A DNA stretch of 64,000 nucleotides. It comes from Callipepla californica brunnescens. Lineage: Eukaryota > Chordata > Aves > Galliformes > Odontophoridae. Positions 11,936 through 24,500 of this stretch are shown piece after piece (position 1 is the stretch's first letter; every line of letters starts with the position of its first letter). The DNA lies in contig JALIRH010000001.1 in the NCBI GenBank assembly GCA_023055505.1, positions 120,749,723 through 120,813,722 of the forward strand, written 5' to 3'. The notes beneath the pieces are model-generated. The model was not told the origin of the DNA, made no database searches, and was given only the letters and a program-made list of their open reading frames with translations. A program made the position numbers and the translations under genes.

Positions 11936-14198
11936 CAACCTCCACGAGAGGTGTTGAGACCTCTGACCCTGGGGACAGTGGATGGTGACAACAATGAATC
12001 CATAATGCAAAGCCTTCTGGAAAAGAAACTGATTGGGATTGGAACGTCTCTTTCCAGAGTGGTGTCCCAGCCACCACATGATGGAGAAAGGGACCTTTCA
12101 ATCCTCCAGCCCTGTGCAGAGCAAGACAGCACAAGCCATATAGACAAGCATCACATCATCACTCAACCTCAACTCACGCTCACTACCCATTAAACCAGGT
12201 ACTTAAAACAAGAGATAAGACTTCAGACATTGGAGAGCTAAGTCACAAAAAAAGATAGGCTTGTGAAGATCATGGCCACCTGCAAAAAGAGAAGCAACCA
12301 AGCAGGACAGCACTCTGTTCCCACAGGGCAATTGTGCCCTTCTGTAAGCATAGCCCCCAGTATTTAAAGCACCTGCAGAAAATGATGCCTCTACCTAAGT
12401 GATTTGTTTAATCAGGCCTGAAAACAACCAGCCCTTGTCCTAAGGGCACAGCTGAGGATGCTGCTACGGCCTCCATTATCCTTTCCTGCTCAGCTCACGC
12501 TGTTCTGTTTAAAAGATTAATGAGACATATATTCTCAATCAAGAAGCTATTTCAGAAGCTCTTACTTCCAATCAGTTGTACAGTTCAGTTAGTAGCATTA
12601 TCTGCCCTTATTTTGGTTGGGAGTTTTAGCAAAATGATTTATGGATATTTATTTCCCAGAGTAGCATTTGCACGTTGATGGACTGAATATCGATGGTGAT
12701 AAAGCCACATAATCAATGCACATCTAATGGCGTGTGGAGTGTGCTAAATTGCCCAACAGTAATCTGGGGAGGGAAGGTGCATAGATGAGGATACCTGCGC
12801 TCCTTCTTTGAGTGATATGTGAGTTTTTGCAGCTGAAGAACACGTGCATGTTTCCAAGACACAACAAAATAAATGATGTCTGAGTATCCCACCAGCTTCA
12901 GCTGTAGATAAGGGAGGATGCACAGATGGTGAATCTCAGACTGGCTGAACTCACCTGTCCAGTTTGAAGAGGATTTCTACCACTTGAAAATATATTTACC
13001 TTATTTCAGTAACTCATAATTTTAGTCTAGTAGGTCTGGTCCCGTGCCTGCTAGTGCTTTTTCCCCTTCATAATTTAACATTATATCCATCTCCAGCACA
13101 AGTCTTCCTGTCCCCATGCAGCTCACCATCAAGGAACAGCAACAAGATGTGCATGAGAACACTATCAGAGCTGCATATTTTTCTCTTCTGACTGTAAAGG
13201 AAGCTAAAACTGCTGGTTCAAATGTAAACACTTCAACTCTAGACATCAAAAGAAGACTGGAAGCCATATGCCATGTTATGCTCTATCACAAGTGTGGAAT
13301 GCTTAAAGGGAAAGCTTTGGGAAGCAGTTTTGATGTAGAAAGAACCAAGGCACCAAGAAAGAGTCCAATCAGGAAGGGAACATGTCAGGTTTTCATAGAA
13401 AACTCAACGTATAAGTAAAACTTTAACCAGAGACCAGAAACCTCACAGCTGCTTTGTGGCCATCTCTGGTCAGTATCACCTTATTCCTTGTTCTGAGAAC
13501 AGTCAATATCCTCATAACACAGTTCAGTTTTTCAACAGCAAATTAGCTCACATTGCAATTTGAAGCTAGAAAAAAAAACAAAAAAAAAACATAACATCCA
13601 GCTCCACTTTGTTTTAACAGCACTCAGTAAGTGTCTCAGGAGCTCCCAGAAGCACTGTGTGCGCTGGTCGCTCTTGTAAGAGGCCCATCCATCTCTGTCT
13701 CTCTGCTCATTCCTTCACAGCTCTGCAACATTCTCTTTTTTTTTTTTTCTTTTACTTTTAGGACTATTTCAGCAAGTTTCATAACCCTATTCTTCTTACT
13801 CAGAACAGATTGCAAGTACATTCTGATTCTTCCACAAATCTTCCTCAGGAGTTAATCCTCTGCAATCACCTGAGCCTCTGCAGTACCAGCACATGCCCTA
13901 GGTTCCCCTCACCTGATTTTGGGGTCCAGAGTAGAGACAGCTCTGCCTTACAGATATCCTCCACCACATTTTCTGCACGGTTTTGTACAGAAAGGAGTAC
14001 TTTGAAGGTGCAATTCATCCCTTCTGACTTGAGATAACCAAAAAGCTCAGATAACCCTTCCCCCTCCTTTTTTCCATGCCTATGACTGCCAGTGAAACCC
14101 AGAGTAGCTACTTGAGACACTGATACCTACATCTACATTCCTAACATTAAGTAATAACAATAGACAATAACAATAGAACTCCTTGCTAAGGTTCAGAG
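11936..14198. other. Intergenic, no gene supported
   Basis: 12500-12770 is a repeat-free AT-rich block (ttaatgagacatatattctc ... aatcaatgcacatctaatgg) that could be a conserved non-coding element. Confidence 0.45.
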
Positions 14199-14412
14199 TA
14201 GAATCATGGGATCGTTATGGCTGGAAAAGACCTCTAAGATCATCTAGTCCAACCATCAGCCCAACCCCACTATGCCCACTAAACCACACCCCTCAGTGCC
14301 ACATCTCCACAGTTCTTGAACACCTCCAGGGACTCAACCACCACCGTGGGCATCCTGTTCCAGTGCATTACCACTCTTCTGCCAGCATGTCCAAATTTTT
14401 CCAGTTATTTCT
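14199..14412 (-). mobile_element. CR1 3'-end fragment
   Basis: gaatcatgggatcgttatgg...cctctaagatcatctagtcc...ccacatctccacagttcttg, the complement of a CR1 tail. Confidence 0.88.
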
Positions 14413-15367
14413 TTAGAGTCTACCAGAGCCAGGCACTCTGGCTTGAACTGGTGTCAGACTACACAGCCCCTTCAGCTGCTTTTTCATCTGGTCTTCTCTC
14501 TGCCTGAACCACAGGACTTTGGGGATACCTGAATCTGAATGTGATACTCTCAAATCTGTCAGATTTCACACATTTAAATCTTTCCTCCATCCATTTTGTA
14601 CATTTTGGCCTGAACTGTTCATTGTAGACATTCCTTTAGGCTCCTATAAGTACATCTTCTTAGAATTCCTGTATTTTTCTGAAGCATTTAGAAGAACACA
14701 ATATGTCTGAATTGAATGATATCTCCAACCTACCACAAATTGCACAAAGCTTTGGTTAGAACTGCAAATACAGGTTATGTGTAGTTCCCTGGCCCGTGCA
14801 TTGTTACTGCCTTAATGGCCTTCAGTGTTGCCTGATCCCTTGCTGCATCCTCTGTAAATTTATTCCACACTGTTTTTGAAACTAGATCATTCTTTTTGAT
14901 CAAATGTGCATGTATTTCACTGTTCCCTGAATCAATTTCAAGCACAGCCTCATCAAGCTCTCTCAAGAGCATATCTACTATCAATAATTGTTTTCTTCGT
15001 TGACTCTCTATTTCCAGTCCTGCAACTGAAATTGGAAAAGCAATGTCTGTGTTATGGGAGCTATATCAGTCAGTGCTTTTGGTGCTGCGGATATAAGGTA
15101 TCTGCATTCAGGATTTTGCTACAGCCCATCCCAAGAGACTCAAAATGTAAAATTTCTCATCTGAAGCCTCAGTATCTAACTGGCTTTCTTGTAGTGATAT
15201 TCCAGTGCAGTAAGTTCAAATAAGTAAGACTGTTTCACTAAATTCCAGTGTTATATATAAGAAATGTCCTATCAGGAGAGGTGTTAGGTCTAGCTGGACC
15301 ACCCTCTTCTTGATTCCTACATTTTTGTGCCATCTATGCTTCGTGGCAAGCACTACAAGAATTCACA

Positions 15368-15630
15368 TCATAGAATCATAGAATTATGAAGGTTGGAAAA
15401 GATCTCTAAGATCCCAAAGTCCCACCCGGACAACCGTGCCCACTGACTGTGTCCCTCAGTGCCACATCTCCACAGCTCTTCAACACCTCCATGGATGGTG
15501 ACTCCATCCATTGGCAGACTGTGCCAATGAATCACCACTCTTCCAGAGAAAAACTCTTTCCTGATACCCAACCTGAACCCCCTCCCCCTCCCTGGTGCAA
15601 CTGAAGGCCATTATCTCTCATCTCAAGTTC
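15368..15630 (-). mobile_element. CR1 3'-end fragment
   Basis: tcatagaatcatagaattat...ctctaagatcccaaagtccc...ccacatctccacagctcttc...ccagagaaaaactctttcctg. Confidence 0.88.
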
Positions 15631-17284
15631 TTCTGAGTACATCACTTCACCATTTTCTACTTTGTTGGGGGTGGGTTTTGTTTTGTTTTTGTTTTTTGCC
15701 ACATTATTGTTCCATGCAAGCCCGTGATATCTCCCCAAAGCACAAGTGAGACACAGAGCAAGAGGGATGACAAAAACTCTGCTCTCTGGCCAAGAGGTAG
15801 TTTTCAGAAGGAAGATATGCTAGAGGGTCTTCTCCAGTCTACAATATGAAATACCTTTGCTGGAGCACTGATGTTCAACTGGATCTGCCATCTCCTGGCT
15901 GGTGCTCCTGAGCACTCCCCTGTTTTCACTTTGAGAAATCCTGCAGGGTGAAGTTACACTCTTGTAGGTAAATCTAGTGCAGCTGCAAGAAGAGAATGAT
16001 TGCCCATGTAAGTGTCTCCTGCTGTTGTGTCTTCTAAAACAAATGTCTGCAGAAGTGGTGACCGAAGCTTTCTATCCTCCCACCTCTCATTTCCCATTTG
16101 CCTCTTCTGCAGGTCACTCATGTTTGTACTTTAGTCCTTTCTGTAGTGCTCTTTTTTCTCCTTCCCTGTAATTTATGCTTAATTGCTGATGTTTTCCATC
16201 ACCTGGTGGCAAACCTCTGTTCAGGTTTTTTTCCAGCCCATGAAAAATGGGCAAAAAAATTAAATCCCAAGCATCAATTCATTTATTTTTGAAACATTCC
16301 TTTGGAATTTAAGACAAATAAATCTGTGATGTAAAAAGTGAACTTATCTTTCTGAAACTGATCATTATTGTTCTACTATGAACAATATATTATTTATCAT
16401 TATATATCACATAAAATTTTTTATTAAACTACTTGTTTCATTTTTTTACTTCCCAATAGTTATAGCTTCACTCTACACATACAACAGTGCTGCATACCAA
16501 AATGCTTTTATATGTGTTTTCTGTTTATAAGTACTGCTAAAAAAGTACGGAAATTAAAGATTTGCAAATAAAGAATATTAGAATTGTTGACTCACCAAAA
16601 AATAAAAAAAAAAAAGATGATATCCTCTAATCTTGTTATGTAAATGGAGGAGAAAATCATCATTTAGGAGGAAAGCTTGGGAAAGCTATGTATATTTTTA
16701 TATTCTGAATATAATTTATATATATACATATATTCAGAATAATGTAGTTAACAACGCAACGAAGTGTCAGTAGTAAAGTATAAAACCTGTGGAAATCATA
16801 ATTATTATTAAACATTTTGATATGCGCTGACATAATTGGGAATATTTATTAGTAAAATATAGAAGTGCAGTAGAAGTAATAAAATAGTTACTCTAAGAAT
16901 TTCCAGCTAGCTGGAGGTTATATTTCATATAAAGTGTTTTTTTCTCTGTTTCCCTAAATTTTCAAGTTTTCTGCATTAGACTCCAAAAGAAAATAAATGG
17001 CAAGGAGGAGAAACTGTTAAAGTCAGATTTTTTTCCTGGCTTTGTCATCTCTTCTGACAATTCAGTACAGCTCTGGGAAATCAGTATGGCCTTCTTGGCT
17101 TATGCAGTCTTGGTTTTCCAAGGAGATTAACTCAGAAGAATCTTGTTACTTTTATGCCAAGAGTGCCCATACAGCTTTGTCCATGGTGGTGCAATATGAT
17201 TTTAGCCATAGATGGACTAGCTGTGCAATGGTGCACCCATAGGGCATATCTTACCAAGCTGGTGGCCTTCTATGATGGTGTGAC
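15631..17284. other. Intergenic, AT-rich
   Basis: Strongly AT-rich from 16260 to 16980 with the inverted repeat at 16701-16741. No exon recognised. Confidence 0.55.
16701..16741. repeat. Perfect inverted repeat in AT-rich DNA
   Basis: Arms tattctgaatata (16701-16713) and tatattcagaata (16729-16741) are exact complements around a 15-bp AT spacer: a hairpin or cruciform-forming site. No gene or terminator role is evident. Confidence 0.9.
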
Positions 17285-18442
17285 TGCATCAGTGAACTAA
17301 GGAAGTACAGCTGATGCTGCTTGGATTTGTGCAAGGATTTTCATGTGGTCCCCCATCTCTAAACTGGAAAAAAGTGGATTTGAAGGATGGATTACTAGGT
17401 GGATAAAGAAGTGGCTAGATGGTCATAGCTGTACGATTTTGGTCAATGGCCCCATGCCCACGTGGAGGTTTGTCATAAGTGGTATCCCTCAGGGTCCATC
17501 CTGGGACCTGTGCTCTTCAGCAGCTTTATCATTGACACAGACAGCAACTTTAGAGTGTACCCTCAGCAGATATGATGATGACACCATACTGAGTGATGCA
17601 GGTGACACAATAGAAGGGAGGGACACTATCCAGAGAGACCTGGACATGTTCAAAAAGTGGGCACAGGAAGCTATCATGGGGTTTAACAAGGCCAAAGTTC
17701 AAGGTGTTGCACTTGGATCAGAACAATCACAGATATGAGTACAGACTGGGAGAACATTTTGAGAGCAGCCCTTCAGAGAAGATCTGGAGGGTCCTAGCGG
17801 ACAAAAAGTTGGACATGAGTTGTCAGTGTACACTTGCATCTGGGAAGACCAAAATTATCGTGGGCTACATAAACAAATGGCAAGGAGGGGACTGTCAATC
17901 TCTACTCGGCTTTTGTGATGCCTCGTGTGGAGTACTGTGTCCCAGTCTGGAGCTGCCAATACAGGAGAAATTGGAGCTGTTGGAATGGGTCCAGAGGAGG
18001 GCCACAAAGACGCACAGAGTGCTGGAGTACCTGTCCTATGAAGAAAGGCTGAGGGAGTGGGGTTTGTTCAGCCTGGAGAAGAGAAGGCTTGGGAGAGACC
18101 GCATTATGGCCTTCCAGTACTGAAGGGAGCTTACAAGCAGAAGGAGGAGTGACTTAATACATGGTCTGATTGTGGCAGGACAAGGGGGAATGGCTTTAAA
18201 CTAAAAGAGAGGAAATATAGTTTAGATGTTAGGAAGAAAATTTTTACTTAAATGGTGCCGAGGCCCTGGTACAAACTGCCAAGAATCTGTGGGTGCCCCA
18301 TTCTTGGAGGTGCCCAAGGCCAAGTTGGATGGGCCCTGGGCACTCTGAGCTGGTTGGGGACAACCAGCCCATGGTAGGGGTTGGAATGGGGTGGGGTTTA
18401 AGGTCCTCTCCAACCTAATGATTCTGCGATTCCATTATTCTA
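17285..18442 (+). mobile_element. CR1 with decayed RT and 3' tail
   Basis: RT region is broken into frames: WITRWIKKWLDGHSCTILVN, GIPQGPSWD, then the FADD-box equivalent changed to YDDDTILSD, DLDMFKKWAQEAIMGFNKAK. The C-terminal domain follows (RRATKTHRVLEYLSYEERLR), then a tail ending aacctaatgattctgcgattcc. Frameshifts and stops show an old inactive copy. Confidence 0.92.
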
Positions 18443-18462
18443 TGATATCTATCTTCATAGAT

Positions 18463-18606
18463 TCATAGGTTCATAGATACATTAGGTTGGAAAGGACCTA
18501 CAAGATCATCTAGTCCAACCATCCTCCTACCACCATCCCTACCCACTAAGCTACTAAATCAAATCCCTTAGCACCTCATCTAAACGCTTCTTGAACGTTT
18601 TGTGTC
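18463..18606 (-). mobile_element. CR1 3'-end fragment
   Basis: tcataggttcatagatacat...gacctacaagatcatctagtcc...ctaaacgcttcttgaacg: the same subfamily as the young CR1 at 57210. A short + strand CR1 tail (ttttccaaccctaatgattct) follows at 18634-18656. Confidence 0.88.
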
Positions 18607-20133
18607 CATGGCTGGAGTTTTTGATCTTGCTAGTCTTTTCCAACCCTAATGATTCTCTGATTTTACTCATAATTTTAACCACTGAAAAATTAGACAGCTG
18701 GTCATCATAAGAAAATAGTCCAAAATGGTGACCACCAGATGGCACTCCCTAACACCGTACACAAAAATGCTCCTATCTCTTTGCAACAAAGAGATATTTA
18801 GAACAGTTTCACTTGCACAGCACAGTTAATTTATCATCTTGAGCCAGCAACACAAGATTTCATGGCACAGCAAGTGAATTCAAACTCTTTTCAAGTAATT
18901 TCTCAGAATAATTTAGCAAGTCAACTGATTTTTTTACTGGATATCCTTTAGACCTCCACTACTTCTTTTATTAACACATCTTAAGTAAAATATATAATTA
19001 ATTACAGATAAAACCATGGCTCGTTGTAACTTTTATTGCAAATCAAATTAAAATGTCATACATCCTTACGCTGTTTTTAAAAAGGACTTGAAAAGATTTT
19101 AATGACCTCCTCCAACCAAGATTAAGTGTCTTTCAGGAAAATATGCTTTAGTCGACACTAGGTTTGGGGCTTCAAAGAAGATTAAATGGGTAGAACTCAC
19201 TTCTCTGTTCTACATCCAACCACGTCTAACAGTCTTTAAAATCTACAAATATAAAACTTCCCCTTCCCTTTCCCCTCCCTTCTCCAAATCAGTAGTTAAA
19301 AGATGGAAAGCCACACAGTCTAAATCTTGTACTTTAATTACTTGTCTTCTGTTTACGTATGAACCAAGTAGTTCAATGTTGAATGTGCAGTAATTAAAGT
19401 ATTTCCAGATGTGTTCAGTGATCCCACTCTGTTTTTACAGCCTGCAGTTATCATGTGTTTTCTTTTGGCGGCCGTATTAGGCACAAAAGTTAACAATTTA
19501 TTTTTTTTTTAATTGTGGTTTTTGAATAAGAAATATTCCCGGATGTCAGAGTAGTGCCCTGATAACGATGGCTCTGATCCAACAAAGCTCTCCAAGTCAA
19601 TCTTAACGTTAAGTATTCGAATCCCTTCCTATTGACTGACATCTCCAGAATAACCACAATCAGAGAATTCCAAACATAACGTGAATCGCGTTACCAAATT
19701 AAAATTGGAGTAATAAAATGTTTCCAGTAAAATCTGCTGAAGAGAAGCTCTAATTTCTCTTTAAAAATGTGCAGGTTTTGCTTTTCTTTTTTCCCTACCA
19801 GGTTATGTATTATGATTATTCCTCACGCTTGTTTTTCACAACACAGACGAAATACTGAGGACTGTTGATTTCCAGACTTATTTTGCAGATGAAACGCCGA
19901 TAATGGCATTTTCAGCACATGAGTAGAATGCTCTCAGCCCCAGAAAAAGTGCAAAGTGAAAATGCAATCTCCACCCTGGCAACGCCTGAGCGCTCCTGCC
20001 CACCCCAGCAGGAAAATTGCCAATTGAGCAAGCAGCAAAGATGATAGAAGAGGTCTGTCATGCAGAGAGATGTGCTGTAAGCAAGGGAGCACGGCCGTAA
20101 AATCTTTAGGATGAATAAATTGGTGCATAATGC

Positions 20134-20159
20134 AAAAAAAAAAAAAAAAAAAAAAAAAA
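20134..20159. repeat. Poly(A) tract, 26 bp
   Basis: Run of 26 A. No recognisable processed-gene body lies upstream of it, so it is not assigned to a retroposed gene. Confidence 0.95.
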
Positions 20160-21573
20160 GAAGCCCTACAAACTCTAGGAAGCTTAGCAGCAGCTAACAA
20201 CTTGACAAACCTTTTCCTATTCCCAATTTGTTTTGATAGGCACTAATTAAAGTCCTGTCTGGCAACTTTCTGTGAAATCAGAAGAGCTTAGAAGAATCAT
20301 CACTCATGTTTTCAGACTTCTGAGCCGTTCTCCCCCATGTACACATACCTCCATCCACACGTGAGGTTAACTATAACAGTCCAGACAAGATGAAATGTAG
20401 GTCTCATATGCTTTCATTTGATTTATTAAAAGGCAAGAAGTAACCAAGTGGGAGGAAGATAGGTCAAGCATTCTAGATCCTTACGAAAACCTACAAGCTT
20501 TGCTCTTGATTTTCAATCATTCCTTTCTGATTGGTGCTGTGTGTTTGTTTTCAAGAAGATAGAAGGATATAGAAGGGGGCTGTATTCAAGTGAGGGAGTT
20601 CAGGAATATTAAGTATGTTGATGAGCAAAGGAGAAAGCAGGAAGATGTTGGACTGCAAAATGAGCATCCCACAGCCCAGAATCACAGCAAAGACACCCTT
20701 GGCCAAGAGGCAGGACAGAACATAGAGGCTTCTTTAGTATTTTCTCTTGGGCATTAAAAGAGATGTACCGAAAAAGAGAAAGCTACTTCTCCCTCCTCTA
20801 CCTTTCTGGCTTCAGTAGGCCTCGGCCCCAGCTCTCTGACTTGTCACCATGCCCCTTAATTCCTTTTACTTTTTTTTCTCCATAAAAACCCTGAGCTGCC
20901 TCAGAAACTCCTCTTCACCATTTGCTTCTGTGACCTCACTGGTTCTAATACTGCACTTAGTGTCACCTACTGGTTCCCTAAGGAGTGCATCCTTTTCCTT
21001 CCTTACCTTGCTGTAATGAGTGCTGGGAAGTCCTGTAGGTAATATTGTCCTCTAATTGATAACTGGTGGGAAATAGCTAGGGACCACGGATAGCTACTGG
21101 ATGTGCATTCTGTGACTAGCGTTAGCAGAGTGCCTCTGTTTGAGCATTTTTACAATTCAGATTTTGTGCCTTGGAGAAAGGAGCAATGACATCTGGTGGT
21201 TAGGCACTGAAGCAAGGCTAGAAAGAAATTTCTGATGGAAATACAAAGTGATTTTCTCTGTGTTTTCTACCTAAAAAAAACAACAGTATCTCTGTAACTA
21301 GAAGACATTAAATCATAATGTGGTGCATGTTGGTGGCTACAGAAAGGTCACCGAAGAATGAAATCTTTAAATCCCTTGTAAGCCCCTTCACAGCACCTTT
21401 AGTCAGGATTAGAGTTGGTCCTTCTTGCTCTGGATCCCTTGGGCAGATGCTCAGACCCAATCCTTATGCTTTCCTCCAATGCAGCACTCTCCTTCCCCAT
21501 TTTCCCATCCCACTCAGCCTACCTTCTTATTTTCACCCTTCAGAGGACACAATGATAAAAAAGCAAAAAGTCT

Positions 21574-21599
21574 TAAAATAAATAAATAAATAAATAAAA
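21574..21599. repeat. (TAAA)n microsatellite
   Basis: About six copies of taaa. Confidence 0.95.
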
Positions 21600-24500
21600 C
21601 AAAAAATAATCACAAATGGATGCTTTAACTGTATCACTTCACATTTAGAAAGAGCTACAGATTCTTAATCTCCACAAAATCACCAAAGGCTTAAGAGGAT
21701 GCCTCCCCCTGGGCCAAATCTTCATGGCATTTCAGAGGTCAGCTAGCTTCTTTGTCTTTGGATTAATCTTCTTGAATATGTTAAAGGATTAACTTGTTTA
21801 CAGAGCCCTATACCCTCCACAGGTAGGACATCCCTTCATCCAGTATAGGGTGGGGAAGTAGAAAAGTCCTCAAATTCATGGCAGTGATTTTCACATTGAG
21901 CAAAACAATAAAAATAAATCTAGGCCACGTTAGCTCTTGTTGGTGTAAATGCAAGTAAAATGCTATGATGGAGGATGCCATCTTAGTGCTTCTCACACCA
22001 GAAAATACTAATCAGAATTTCCTTTGAAGAACAGCAAGATGAAATGATTTCTCTAAATAGTGAGATTTTTCATCATTTGTGAACAATTTGACTTCAAGAG
22101 AGATTGCCCACCAAGTGTATTCTTTTCATTCACTGTACTAGACTGGCACACATGGGTGATGTTATTCTGACCTTGTATTGAATAAAGTGTAAGTATAATA
22201 TAAACAGAAGACACAAAATGCATGTTTTACTCCAAAGCTGAATTAATAAACAAAAATTGCAATGCGGTGTTTAAGTCAACGTAGAAACTGAGGTTTGTGA
22301 TTTGATGCACCTACATGTTTGTCATAAGAATTTTCTGAGATGTTCTAGAAATCCAAGCAAAAATTATAAACTCTACACAGACATGAATAGCTGATGGTCT
22401 TTGCCCTTCGTTATGCAAAAGGTGGGACTATATAATCATAGTGGTATCTTTAAAATCTCTAAATAAAGAGCTCCCTGTATGATTAAAGTGTCACACACCT
22501 CCAGGAGGAAACGGAGTTATTGTCTCCCCTTTACGGAGTGGGAAATTAGGCACAGCTTTACACCAGCCATAATTATCCTCTCCACCTATTTGTTCGTAAT
22601 GGCTCACTGTGTGGAAAACTTCCACAGTGCAAATAATTCATGAAAATGACCATTTTTAGCCTTGACCCTATGACAAAATAACCCTGGACGTGCAGTTGTA
22701 GGCGTGCCCTTTCGGATATCAGTGGGAAGCTCCTGAGATGGGGATGAAAGGACAGAGTTCCAGGGTGTTCCAGGGGCTGTGAGCAAGCAGGCAGGTGGTT
22801 CTGCCACCGGCACTCTGCCATGCTCTGAAACATGCAGGAGACGGGCTGTCCGTGAGCCAGGAGCAACCTGAAATGGCCAGGCAGCTCCTGGGCCACCTCT
22901 TCTGCAGGCCTTCATCCCAAGGCATGCTGAGAGCAGAGGTCTGAACGTAAGGAACTGCCTCTCATCACCAGAGGGAATTTCAGAGGGATTTTGTGCTCCA
23001 CACAGCTGCTTCTAAAGAGGAGAATGTGAGCTGTATAATTTGGATTTTGTATGCCAGACCTCTGCAGAGACTCTGGATTCTCATCAGAAATGCCTCGTAG
23101 AAAAAAAGCCTACATGGAAGGGCTATTTTATTTGCTTTTGAATTCTAATAGCAGACTGTTCTGTGCTGTTACCAAGTGCCTGGATAGCATCTGGATTCTC
23201 CAGAGAAAAAGATCCCCGGGAGATGCATTGTATTTGCTTCTTGTGCAATATTCTGTACGGTGACGGTGGCCTATAAACATCAGTGTGTTCTAGTGTGGGA
23301 ATGACTAAAAGCTATTGTAGCTGGGTTGGACTTCACCCGTGTTAAATGAAGTTGGTGAATTTAGTCTTTCTATTGTGAGACTGATTCCCATGGCAAAAGG
23401 AAGAGTAGAGCAGGTACGGGTCAAGAGGTCTTGAGAAAATCTGGAATAGATACTTCAGATTCTGCATTAGATTTGGGATGCAGAGGACGTTGGGTTGGAT
23501 TGGAAATCTAGGGAATTACAGCACAAAGTGCTCTGGGCAGGCAGGATTGAGCATTCCTCAGCACTCCTGATCTGGAAATTTCCAAGTGGGGGCAAGGAAC
23601 TCTGCTCCCGCCTGCTTTTGCTATGGGAAGTTTGGTCACCCTCCAGAGTAGAACTCTCTTTAATTCTGTAGAGGAAGATACTCACTCTACCAACATGCAG
23701 TCACACTGCTTTCTGGACTGCCTTTTCTCCACCATGACCATGATGGATGTCTCCTTGCCCCCTGGTGGCCTCTACACAGTGTTCATACACTCTGTCCATA
23801 CTTGTAATCCATCTGACCCAAATTAATAACCCATCCCAAGGATGGTGTCAATATCCCAAGTGGGCATCATGAAAAACAGCTCTCCCATTGGAATGTGATC
23901 CCAGGGAGTGAGATAGGTGCTGAGCTTCTGAAGTGCCATTTGCCCTTCCCACCAACACAAAGCAGCAAAAGGAATCAGTCCCTGTGTGATCAGAAATATA
24001 AATAGTAAATAATAACAGTTGCACTCCGGTCACATTCTGCCCTGCATGACTGACTCCTAGGGACTCAAGTGAGCCTAGCAAAGGGTACACCTGAATCCTT
24101 AATGTTTGGAAAGCTTTCCCTTCTCCAACTAACAGCCTTATCTAACTAATCCCCATCTCCTCTATGGAAGATGGAAATAAATGGGGGCAGGAAATGGGGG
24201 CACAAAAAAATTAAACATAATGCTTGGAGCTGCCTGGTAAATTATGGTCTGACCGAGGACTGGAGTTCTAGGACTCTGGACTCCCTTCCAGTTGCTAACT
24301 CAACCTTGAAGCTGCAAGGCCATTTTCCTGGAAATAAAAACTGCACTGCTACTGGACTTGTGTGAGTTTTGCTACCAGCCAGAGGAGCACAGCCTCCAGG
24401 GTTGCCTAAGCACCTTCTGCCAAAACTGAATTGTAACGTGGCTTATGCAGTTTTGCTTGATTTACTTTGTTCCTTTGATGTGCAAGGATTTAGTGACATG

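Noticed and set aside
17343..17738. 131-codon + frame with DDDTILSDAGD
   Set aside because: Decayed CR1 reverse transcriptase, not a host gene.
20134..20159. Poly(A) run as the tail of a processed pseudogene
   Set aside because: The sequence 5' of it shows no recognisable spliced-gene body and no flanking direct repeat was found.
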